In this document: piece by piece, positions 1-11,000 of the stretch
Position numbering within the stretch: the stretch's first letter is position 1
Layout: each line of letters starts with the position of its first letter
Assembly (NCBI RefSeq): GCF_032854445.1
Contig: NC_088297.1
Span: 14,559,335 to 14,623,334, forward strand
DNA from: Liolophura sinensis
Lineage: Eukaryota > Mollusca > Polyplacophora > Chitonida > Chitonidae
Direction: 5' to 3'
DNA: 64,000 bases
The notes under the pieces: model-generated
The model's input: the letters and a program-made list of their open reading frames with translations, nothing else
What the model was told of the DNA's origin: nothing
Database searches by the model: none
Made by a program: the position numbers and the translations under genes

Positions 1-254
1 TGATAAATTATCACTAATTCAATTGTTAATGAGTCTCATGTTGAAGGGTGTCTTAATATTTAACTGAATGTGTTTTGAAGAGTTGGCCATGTTGTTTGTT
101 TAGAGAATGTGCATGTTCTGAATCCCATATTTTTTGCCACAAAATGTACTTTGTAACGTTTTGTATGTTTTTTTATTGGATTGTTAAGAAATAAAATACA
201 TTTGTATTTCATTATAATTCTGGTTTCCTGTATCAGATTTTGTGATTCCAATTG

Positions 255-455
255 ATAGATTATTGTATTTCATTTAAAGTTTAGCAGTTTTTCAAGTGAA
301 ACATCTTGCTTGGTTATGACGAAGTCTTCCACATTGTAGGGCCACTTTAGAGAGTGTTTTTTTGTGTGTGTGGGAAGTTTGATTCATTGCTTGTCAGAAA
401 AACTTCAGTGTTGGCATCAAAAGTATCATTTTAAGGTCTTCCTCTGCATTTTTAC
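255..455 (+). repeat. Old interspersed repeat E, copy 1
   Basis: About 200 bp recurring at 6380-6565 and, split by a SINE, at 30540-31087. Shared landmarks are AAAGTTTAGCAGTTTTTCAAG, a 'tgtagggccac' block and a final 'catcaaaagtat' block. Copies are diverged, so the family is old. Its mechanism is unknown. Confidence 0.55.
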
Positions 456-600
456 AGTGAAGCAGCACTAGATAAAAGAGCGGTGGAAATCCGTCCTGCA
501 ACAAGGAGGCACACTACACGCACTCTTAAGGATTCTCTTGTTATGTGACTGAAAAATTAAGTACAACCTTAAACCCCAAGCACTCACTCAGTTTACAATC
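456..600 (+). mobile_element. SINE-B, 3' fragment
   Basis: The 3' half of the tRNA-derived SINE-B: 'cagtgaagcagcactagat', 'ggtggaaatccgtcctgca' and a tail ending 'aaccccaagcactcactca'. The tRNA-like head is missing, as expected from a 5'-truncated retrotransposed copy. Compare the full copy at 30621-30983. Confidence 0.8.
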
Positions 601-975
601 GTTGAAGACCACTTTGGGACTGACTGGAACAATATATCTAGTGTCAGTGTGCTGTGTCTGGGTGAGGTGTGTGATTGTGCGCATGATGTCTGGTGTCAGC
701 AAACTGTGTCTGGGTGGAGTGTCATGTCTGGTGTCCATATACTATGACTAGGTGAGGAAGCATGTCTGGTGTCCAGATACTTGGACATCATTGGGCATAA
801 CGTGTGGTGTCAGTCTAATGTGACTGGGTGGGGCATCCATATGATCTGATTGGATGGCCTGTCATGTCTAGTGTCAGCATACTATCCCAGTTTGGGGCAT
901 CTGACCAGTGTCCATATACTGTAACTTCCCCTTATCCTCTGACCATCATGTCTGGTTTCTTCAGCATTATATTCC
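601..975 (+). repeat. Degenerate tandem array of the SINE-C internal module
   Basis: About seven imperfect copies of a 40-60 bp module reading 'tgtctggtgtcagtatactg' followed by 'tgactgggtggggtgtca'. The same module occurs once in the SINE-C copies at 24145 and 27835, so this looks like local tandem amplification of a SINE internal segment. It adjoins the SINE-B fragment to its left. Confidence 0.6.
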
Positions 976-1403
976 AGTGAGGCAGAACTGTAGATTCTGT
1001 AGTCATTTTAAAAATTATTATGTTCCCATACATGACAGTTAAATACAATGCAAAAATATAAACAAACTTTTATATTCACTGAATGATTTATTGAAAAACA
1101 TACAAGCACTCCACCGTTCCATATTTTGTACAAATGTATAACCATTATGCATGTATCACAAATCAGAAATTTATTTCGGAAAAATGAGACGTTAAGTTTG
1201 AGCAGAGTGTCATGTGAGCCTCAATAAAGAAGTGATCAACTGATTTACTGATTAATCAACATTTGCCAGTGAACTTTAGAAGCTCAACCATTCTGACGCC
1301 ATAAAAGCTCAAAAATTTATCGACAGCAGCTGTTTGATGAAGCAATGAACAATGAGACAATTACTAATTAACATACTTGTGCTATACTTCTGAAGTAAAA
1401 TTA

Positions 1404-1614
1404 TTTCATTCTTCAACCTTTTCGCATGTTTGCAAGGTTTTTATTCAAGCATATTCTGAGGGCACTATTCTCTGTAGATTTTATAAAATTATACTTTTTG
1501 TGAAGCCCTGAAATTGCAACTCGATGAATTATAAATGAAACTCGAATTATAAATGCACATGAATTGCACTGAAATTTGCTCTTTCATATGCGAACAGCTT
1601 GAGGAATTGGGGTA
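1404..1614 (-). mobile_element. MITE-D copy 1
   Basis: About 210 bp non-autonomous DNA element with terminal inverted repeats close to TAATTCCTCAACCTTTTCGC and its complement, plus an internal block 'gcatattctg...gaagccctgaaatt'. One of eight copies in the window. No transposase is encoded. Confidence 0.75.
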
Positions 1615-2059
1615 ACCAGTCAAATTTAAGCATCGCTGCATCAGTCTGAATTTTGTTAAAAAAAAATCTGACACATGAACAAGTACATGTATCTCTATCC
1701 TATTTAGAAACACAGGGTCCTATTCATGTAAATAATCTCTAAACTGTAACAAGTTACAATGTTTACATATTCATGTAAATAATATATAAACTGCAACAAG
1801 TTACATCTGTGCAAATTGTCCATTCCAGATCAAAACATTATATGCAGCAAGACAGAAAAATATATACCAAAAAATGTTTTGTCATCACTAATGCCTTTAA
1901 TTTTTTGCCTTTTTTATGTTCAAAATGGTAGATATTTGTTACATATATAGCACTGTGAGACTACAGAAAAACTCGAAAAATCCTGTTACCATAGAAACTG
2001 TCCAATGACCAAATGGGATCAATGATAAATGTACCAGGGTATATATAAATATAGAGAGG

Positions 2060-2283
2060 AGAGCCTTCATGGCCGAGTGGTTAACGTGCTGGCGCAGCAC
2101 AGAGACACAAGAGTCTCTTACCTATGCATATGCATATCACGTACGCGAGAAGGTCTGGCAGCAACCTGTGAATGGTTGTAGGTTTCCTGCAGGCTCTGCC
2201 CAGTTTCCTCCCACCATAATGCTGGTCCATGTCATAAAAAGTTAAATATTTTTTTAGTTGAGAGAAAAACACCAATCAAATTA
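2060..2283 (+). mobile_element. SINE-A, diverged near-full copy
   Basis: A tRNA-like head ('atggccgagtggttaacgtg', resembling an A box) is followed by the family body ('ggtctggcagcaacctg', 'tttcctcccaccataatgct') and the end 'aacaccaatcaaatta'. Strongly diverged from the consensus, so an old insertion. Confidence 0.75.
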
Positions 2284-3181
2284 ACAGTGGAGTAGTGACA
2301 CTGTGAAATCTATGGTATGGTCAAACAGTATAATTTGGACCAATGGCAAAATGTCAATGACCAGAGGCCTTAAACCACACCTATGGTACCATAATCAAGT
2401 CTTCTGCCGTCTCTACAGGGACAAAAGAAAAAAAAAAAAAACAGACCTTAAATGCACAAAGCACATGAAGTTTATATGTTAAAACAACTGTAACATTTAT
2501 ACATGTGTGTATCATGTAAACAGAAACAAGTTAATATCAACAGAACACGTCAGAGAAATTACCATAAAATATCTAAGGAAAATAATCATGCAATTTCATA
2601 AAAAATATCCAACTGAACAAGTTTTCAGACACGATAAGATTCAGTGAGACATGGTTACACTTTCTAAAAGCATAATTTTAGACAGCCAGCTAATAAACAA
2701 TACAAAGTTGCAGCTAAAGCCCAACATTTTGCTTTTTCCTGAGCACATATTATTTTATACGATGTATTATGACTGTAATTTACCAATTAATTCAAGAAAA
2801 AGCCATAAACAGTATATTTTTTTACTTCCTCCCTGATGCGAAATGCAGGTTACTAAAAATAACAATTAAAGTTCATAATTCACATAAAAATTGGTCAGAT
2901 TTTCTTTGGGTTTTATATTTGAAAATCACAGTAACTGTTTCCAAATACATAAATACACCAAAAGATAAGAATGGGTACTACAAAATACACCAAAAGATAA
3001 TAAGGACATTTTACATGCATCAAATCGATGTAATATTTCATTTCAATTCATCAGTGTCTATACCCAATTTGAATGTTTTACTTCAGTGAAAATGTCTGAA
3101 CTTATTCTTAAAGCTGAAAACGATCTTTTATCAACACAAAATATGTACCGGTACAGTTTTCCGTCATTCCATAAAAAGTCA

Positions 3182-3246
3182 GCACCTAAAAAGTCAAGCA
3201 CCTAAAAAGTCATGCACCTAAAAAGTCATGCACCTAAAAAGTCAGC
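3182..3246 (+). repeat. 16-bp tandem repeat, 4 copies
   Basis: Four near-identical units of GCACCTAAAAAGTCAT with 16-bp spacing (3182, 3198, 3214, 3230). Confidence 0.9.
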
Positions 3247-3452
3247 AAAAGGCCCAGAAATACAACAGCACCGATGCCCACATATTCATTCTTAATGAGA
3301 AAAGTGTCATTTACATTCGTTTGTATACTTTATACAACAAAGACTTTATGTACAGACACACGGACTGGCGAACGGACAATGCCATGCCTTTATATGCCCC
3401 CATCGCTATCAACAGGCATATAAAAAATGAATTCTTTGGTTCAATAATTTTT

Positions 3453-4379
3453 CAGTGGTGTGTCTGGTCATGATGATGACAGTGGTGTGTTTGGTCATGA
3501 TGACGACAGTGGTGTGTTTGGTCATGATGATGACAGTGGTGTGTCTGGTCATGATGATGACAGTGGTGTGTCTGGTCATGATGACGACAGTGGTGTCTGG
3601 TCATGATGACGACAGTGGTGTGTCTGGTCATGATGACGACAGTGGTGTGTCTGGTCATGATGACGACAGTGGGGTGTCTGGTCATGATGACGACAGTGGT
3701 GTGTCTGGTCATGATGACGACAGTGGTGTGTCTGGTCATGATGACGACAGTGGTGTGTTTGGTCATGATGACGACAGTGGTGTGTCTGGTCATGATGACG
3801 ACAGGGTGTGTCTGGTCATGACAACTGGTGTGTTTGGTCATGATGACGACACTGGTGTGTCTGGTCATGATGACAACAGTGGTGTGTTTGGTCATGATGA
3901 TGACAGTGGTGTGTCTGACAGTGGTGTGTCTGGTCATGATGATGACAGTGGTGTGTCTGGTCATGATGACATGATGATGACAGTGGTGTGTCTGGTCATG
4001 ATGACGACAGTGGTGTGTCTGGTCATGATGACAACAGTGGTGTGTTTGGTCATGATGATGACAGTGGTGTGTCTGACAGTGGTGTGTCTGGTCATGATGA
4101 TGACAGTGGTGTGTCTGGTCATGACGACATGATGATGACAGTGGTGTGTCTGGTCATGATGACGACAGTGGTGTGTCTGGTCATAATGATGACAGTGGTG
4201 TGTCTGGTCATGATGATGACAGTGGTGTGTCTGGTCATGATGACGACAGTGGTGTCTGGTCATGATGACGACAGTGGTGTGTCTGGTCATGATGACGACA
4301 GTGGTGTGTCTGGTCATGATGATGACAGTGGTGTGTCTGGTCATGATGACGACAGTGGTGTCTGGTCATGATGACGACA
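3453..4379 (+). repeat. 27-bp minisatellite, about 34 units
   Basis: Units read GTGGTGTGTCTGGTCATGAT plus GAYGACA. A few units are shortened or carry small duplications. Because 27 is a multiple of three and the unit lacks stops in several frames, both strands carry open frames over 120 codons long (a repeating nonapeptide such as MTRHTTVVI on the minus strand). These are artefacts of periodicity. The array lies 0.7 kb past the KYNU stop. Confidence 0.95.
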
Positions 4380-4573
4380 ATGCTTCATGTACTATTTTTA
4401 TTCAGATTCCAGCAATTACAGTAAATTACCTAAGGCTACTACATTAAATTTCACATTTTTCCTAATTCTGATCGGAAATTTCTCAGATTTTTTTAGGTTT
4501 GTTTGTTAAGTGGGATGATGTCCTATTGAAAAAAAAAATAAGTTTCAGCACTATAATGTAATACTTTATGACA

Positions 4574-4579
4574 TTTATT
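4574..4579 (-). promoter_or_regulatory. Candidate polyadenylation signal for KYNU
   Basis: AATAAA on the minus strand, 472 bp past the KYNU stop codon, the nearest canonical hexamer I noticed downstream. Whether it is used cannot be told from sequence. Confidence 0.3.
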
Positions 4580-4675
4580 TGCCTCTAAAAATGGACCTTT
4601 TTGGGGCGAAACTTTAGGTCGTTTACAATATTGTTGTAGAGGTAAGTTTTCTGGTAAAATGCTTCATACACTGGA

Positions 4676-5040
4676 CAATAAGGGAGTTTCGAATTTGAAC
4701 TCTTTTGTTTTTGTATGCAAAAATGGTCCTCCTAAATCATGCAACTCGTGAAAACTGTTCAGTAACCTTTGATGACATTAGTTTACTGGTCTTTTGTCTC
4801 ACCAAGTTCCAGAGGAACAAATCTTTCCTATAGAAGCTTCTCAAGTTCACAAACGTTCAGCTCCACCATTTTCTCTACTCTAAGAAACTTTTTGCCCAAC
4901 TTTTTTCAAACACCCATGTCACAGTACATGCTAGGCAATAGTTGTTTAACGCTTTTTGACAGGTCACATGTTACAACAAGACTTTTTTTTTTTTACCTTT
5001 AACGATAAAAGAGGTCGAACTCCAAACTTCCCTTCTGTTC
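4676..5040. mobile_element. Inverted-repeat element L, copy 1, at the KYNU 3' end
   Basis: The left end 'aagggagtttcgaatttga' and the right end, read on the other strand, 'aagggaagtttggagttcga' form imperfect terminal inverted repeats. Related elements lie at 37318-37690 and 43508-43846. The right end is about 10 bp from the KYNU stop codon, so the KYNU 3' UTR should run into it. Confidence 0.55.
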
Positions 5041-5050
5041 TGCTAATTTC

Positions 5051-8000
5051 CTATTCGGCTGCATAAGCTGCTTGTAACGCGTCCTCTAAATATTTCATAA
5101 ATCGGTGGACATCATAGAAGGAGCAGTAAAGAGGGGCGGGAGCGATTCTGATGACACTAGGTTCCCGCTTGTCACACTGAAACAAATAAGAAATTCGTAC
5201 ACACCTATACAATTTGCTATTTATTTATTCATTTGTTTCCTCATTTATTTGACTGTGGTTCAACACTACCCCGAAACTCACATTTTACTCACATGACAGC
5301 TGGTAAGATTTAGGATGAGGGATACCAGGGTGCTCAGAGTATACCACCTGCTCTTGGCAAGAAATCGTCAAACTTCCCTGCATGTGACAATACAGGTAAG
5401 CATGCCGTATCGAGGAAAGACAACTGGTCTTAAGCAAACGTTACACAAGAACGTTGTCAATAGCTAATTTTTTGACCAAGGACCCATGACAACAATAAAG
5501 GATTGAACCTAAGCAGATCTATGTGTGTAACAGTAAATGCTGTACTCAAGAACTGTATTTATTTATTTACTTATCTGAATGGTGTTTTACGCCGTACGCA
5601 AGATTATTTCATTTATACAATGGCAACCAGCATTATGGTGAGAGGAAGCCCGGTGGAGCACAGGGGAAACCCACTGCCAAGGTTGCAGACCTTCCCATGT
5701 ATCGAGACCTTCCCAAACCAGCATGAGCTGGACTTGAACTCACAGTGACTGCATTGGTGAAGGGCTCTTGAGTCATTTAGGCATAATTTTCTAAAAAAAA
5801 CCTTTTGGATTTCTATTTTAAGCAATGGTGCATACACAGTTCTACAAAAAAAACATGCTCTGTTTTTCTTTGTACATGTAGTTTGTTGATTGTTTCTTTT
5901 CTTCTTTTGTCACATATTACATTTATTTTCAAATGACAAAAAGTTTCAGAATACAAAACACTCACCACAACACCTCTTTTCTCCAGTTCTTTGAACACCT
6001 CAATGATGGGAATAGAGAAGATGAGTGAGAGTTGTGCGCCCCTTTGCTCTGGGTCAGAGGGCGTCATTATGTCCACATGGGGGCGCTGCCCAGTCTCTTT
6101 CCCATGATACTTCTGCACAATCAACAGTTCCAAGTAGCCGGTCAGAAGCTTGGACTTGGTGCGAATTTGTGACATTGATGTCTTTTTAAAAACCTGCAAG
6201 AAAGTGTTAGTACCTACTTATCTGACTGATATTTGACAATCTCATTAGTACCTACTTATCTGACTGATATTTGACAATCTCAGCAAGACTTTTTCACACA
6301 TATGTGATGGGACTCTGTCTGATTGGTGGCGAAAAAGGGAAGTTTCTGGAGTAAACCACAGATCTTCAGCGAGCTACTGGTGGACTACTGTATGTCACCT
6401 AAAGTTTACCATTTTTCAAGTCACACATTTTGCATGATTCTTATTGACTCATCCACTCTGTAGGGCCACATAATTGATTTTTTGGGGTTTTTTGTTTTCT
6501 TTTTTTTTGTAAAGTTTGATAAATTAAAGTGTTGACATCAAAAGAATTGTTCTTAGGTCATTACTTCCTTCTGAAGGTACATTTTTACATACCAAACTTT
6601 AGGTGAAATATTTGGCATCCGTCAAGCTCAGGTGCAAGACAATGAGAGATGCACCATCAACTAATTCTTGCCACAAACGCCCTCCCCCCCCCCAACCCAA
6701 TGAACAAACAGAGCAGGGAGTGCAGATACTTTCCTGTCCAACAATGGGTTTGAATCCACATCTCACTGGAAAAACTGACCATTCAGACATGAGCCAATCC
6801 TTCAGGAAAGTAAACCAATATTTCAGTTTACATTTTCTCATATACACTGAATTTTGACAAGTTTGTTAATTTTAACAATTTGTTTATAATTTTAGGATCT
6901 CGCCGTTTTTCAAAATGAATCCAAACCTTCAGCACTGGAACAAACTCACCTCTAGACTGGCCTCTATTGGAGGGCATAACAGCCCAGCTGGGTTAGTTAT
7001 TCTGTAACCATAAGCACCTGGAGATAACACCATCTCTTTAAACATAAAGAACAAAAACAACATCTCTTTAAACATAAAGAACAAAAACAACATCTCTTTT
7101 AACAAAAAGAACAAAAACAACATCTCTTTTAACAAAAAGAACAAAAACCCCATCTCTTTTAACAAAAAGAACAAAAACACCATCTCTTTTAACATAAAGA
7201 ACAAAAACACTATCTCTACATGTAATAATATCATCATCTTTAGAATATCAACCTACATTACCAAAGAGCTTGCCTACAGGAGACACACGAATGCAAAACT
7301 TCAGCTCAATACATGAAGCACTGAAATCAATGAATTTGATAATTTATGGTAATTAATATGCACACAGAGCAATACAATAAGTAAGGAATTTGGTCATTTA
7401 CGGTATTTAATATGCATACACCAAGTCAATGATGGAATATGCCCCTCCTGCTACTGTGCTCTACCTGTGAACAAACCCTGAGTTTAATACTTGCTGCACT
7501 TTTTGAGATACCACCCCTAATATTTTGTTTGACATTGATTCTAATACACAATACACTACGTCAGGAATTCAGTATACATACACACTGTGTCATCGATGGA
7601 ATATCTCCCTCGTGTTATTGTACTCTACAAGTGAGCAAACCCTGATCTCAATACCGGCATACTTTTTACATGTTTTAAGAAACCACCTCTAATATTTTGT
7701 TAAACACTGCTTTCCCAGTTGTTGGACGCCAATGTTGACGGTACAACATAAGTTATGAGCGTACTTTGTAAAGGTGAGCTAATACCACAACCTCCGTGAA
7801 ATAAAAAACAATAGCACCATCCCTGTCACATGAAGAGCAATAGCACCAACCCTGTAACATGAACAGCTATAGCACTATCCCTGAAACATGAAGAGCAAAA
7901 GCACCAACCCTGGAACATCAAGAGCAATAGCACCATTCCTGTAAAAGGAAGAGCAATAGCACCATCCCTGTAACATGAACAGCAATAGCACCATCCCTGG

Positions 8001-11000
8001 AACATCAAGAGCAACAGCACCATCCCTGTAAAAGGAAGAGCTATAGCACTATCCCTGGAACATGAACGGCAATAGCACAATCCCTGTAACATGAACAGCA
8101 ACAGCACCATCCCTGGAACATGAAGAGTAATAGCACCATCCCTGAAACATGAACAACAATAGCACCATCCCTCTAACATGAAGAGCAATAGCACCATCCC
8201 TGTAATATGAACAGCAATAACACCATCCCTGTAACATGAAGAGCAATAGCACCATCCATGGAACATCAAGAGCAATAGCGCCATCCCTGTAAAAGAAAGA
8301 GCAATAGCACCACTGCTGTAACATGTAAAAGGAAGAGCAATAGCACTACCCCTTTAACATATAGAATATTAACACCATTTCTGTGTTAACACAGAGAACA
8401 ATAACGTTTTTATTTTCTCGTAGGCTAAGGTTACCCCAAACAACAAATCTTATTTCATTGATTTGTATATTTCACTTATATTTCACTTATGACGGACAGC
8501 ATTATGGTCAGAGGAAACTGGGCAGAGCCTTGACCATCCGCAGGATGCTGAAAGACCTTCCCACGTACATTCCCAGAGACAGCGACAGCATTAGTGGGAG
8601 GCTCCTGAGGACACTTTCACAAAGATGTCATCAACGTACAATAATCGCACATATAGGACAATGGCACAGTAATAGTGACTTCTGTTTGAAATATCGTAAC
8701 ACAAATGTACGATAAAAAAATGTTGCACGTTGCTTTGTGAACAGAGCCCCCCATTATAAGGATGGACCAATTATAACACAAGCAAAAACATTTCTAACAT
8801 ATACGACAGCTACATGCATGCATAGCATCTGACCACCTTTAACATAAAGGCCATCTTTAACAGCAACACCGCCATCAAAATTGCAAAGATATATTATAAA
8901 TATATACACATAAGCAAATGAAAAAAACAGTTAACAGAAAGGAATAAATCGCTAAAACAAATGTGTCACTCACTGTTATCCATTGTAAACCTGGTGCTCA
9001 GTTCATGACCCCACCAGCCCAAGAGCTTAGGAAAGTCGTTACGGGCAAACTTCTCGTGAAGGAAAAACCCTGCCAGACAACCCGCACTGCTGTTCAGGTA
9101 CTGACAACACAGAACAGAACAAAATGGTGTATCAGATCTATATGCAGCCAGGTGACTCTGTAACATGGTGCATTATAAGTGGTACCCACATCGAGGCTGT
9201 AGGGCATTTCCCTTTTATTCTAGTGGTAGAAGTGTGGACATGACACTCATAGGTCAATGATTCCAACAGGGTTGCCCTGTCACAATACGCAGCTTTCGTG
9301 TTACGTCATTACGACAACAGAATGACGTCCTATTGCAAAATGACGTCGTCACTTTACGGCACTAACTGCCTATCTTATAAGATGGCACTGATCGTGTTTA
9401 GATCAAAGTACCGGGATAACATCATTATTTTTGCAATATTGGGAAATCCATCCAAAAACATGATTCAGGAGATCAGTCTAATGCTTTTAAATTAGTACTC
9501 TATATTCTATATACGACCCCATGTTAAAATTACCAGATTGGCCCTACTGTGCAGTAAAGCGACGACATTATATAACAAAGGGATGTCACTCTGTCGTCGT
9601 AACGTCATATCTGGAAACCTGCGTATTGGCGCTACGCCCGGGTGTGTTGGCATAGTTTAAGTACAGCTTTCAAATATTTTGGACAGTACCCTAATTCTTC
9701 TAATTTTTAGGACAGACATTAGTAGTGCTGAAGGCAAAGAATTACATTTCTCCCAGTTTTTTTGAAAAGTAAAGATATAAATATGTTGCACATTAGATCT
9801 GAGACTATGATATACATAGTTCCAGATTAGATGGACTAACCATGGGAAAAAAAAAGAAACTAAATATTCCTTTCACAATTTCTTGTACATTGGCTAAAAA
9901 GGGCAGACCAGGTTCCCACAAATTAGAAGAATTAGGGTCGATTCACTACCCTTAAATGATACACGGAAAGGAACTATAAGTCAAAGATTATGTTTTTATG
10001 CCAAATGAAGAGAATTATGCCTGTTAAAAATTACCTGTTAAAAATTACCTGTTAACTACCCCTCTATATTATGCATATTTTTCGTCAATGGTCGGATTTT
10101 TCCAGAAATTACATCGTTGTAGACCTTGCTTGGAACTCAGTAAGCTTGAGCTCCCTGAGCCTGGTGAATCAAGTTGCTAAAGTGATAGCAAGGGCCACAT
10201 GTACATGGGTCCTGCATGGCCTCTTCAGGTCACTTTAGTGCCCCATCCATGCCCCTACACCCGTCACCATTCGGTCGGTCTGTCCCCAACAGAGTTCCTT
10301 TTAAACAGGGATCATCGCTGACTTAATTTCTGAGCTGACTGCTTAGGCCTTAAGAAAACTGTACAGTTAAGCCATTTTTACCTCTCCCCCTCCCCAAAGT
10401 AAAAGTTGAAAACACTGTTTGTACTGTTATATGTTATTACGCATTACAATCTGCACATTAAGAAATGAAGTCACAGTGCTTCATGTATCCTTTAAGTGTG
10501 AAGAAGACATGACAGGTCTAAAGACAGGGTGAATGTAATATGATGGAATATAAGCACTATCTCTATGCTTGAGGAACTTTCCCTTAGTCTAGTGGTAGAA
10601 TTAAGCAAAGGACTCGAAAGGTTGATGGTTCAAACCTCAACAGGGTCGCCCTTCCATGGGATAGGATCCTATAGCATTTCACCACTAGGCCAAAGGGAGA
10701 CAACTGTTAACCTGATTGTAGATAGCTAGCGCATTCTACTCTACTACGTGCAATAACACTCGTTCTGTTTTTCTTTTTACCACTCATATGGCCATCTCAC
10801 TAGTTTTTCAACATTTGTTGGATCATTGCTGTATATATTTCAAAATGACCTGACAATAGAGATATGTAAATAACCTACTAATATTGAACGCTTTAACATG
10901 TACTGCTTACTCCCAAGACTTAAATTTTGTTCAAAAAAGTTTTGCTCATGACTAAGTTGCACTGATTCACAGGTGTTTTGAGGATTGGTTGGGAGATACC

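Larger units (their letters stand above)
1..5050. other. Repeat-rich intergenic DNA downstream of KYNU
   Basis: I see no exon of a recognisable protein here. The stretch holds SINE fragments, one MITE-D copy, a 16-bp and a 27-bp tandem array and an inverted-repeat element touching the KYNU 3' end, all listed separately. The rest (for example 976-1400, 1615-2060 and 2284-3170) is AT-rich with short open frames that match nothing I know. KYNU 3' UTR should occupy the right-hand end on the minus strand. Confidence 0.7.

Noticed and set aside
3453..4379. Open frames of 120-225 codons on both strands
   Set aside because: Periodic artefact of a 27-bp stop-free unit. No recognisable protein and no splice or initiation context.
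7804..8324. 152-codon cysteine-rich minus-strand frame
   Set aside because: Generated by the 29-bp array with an 87-bp frame period, inside a KYNU intron.
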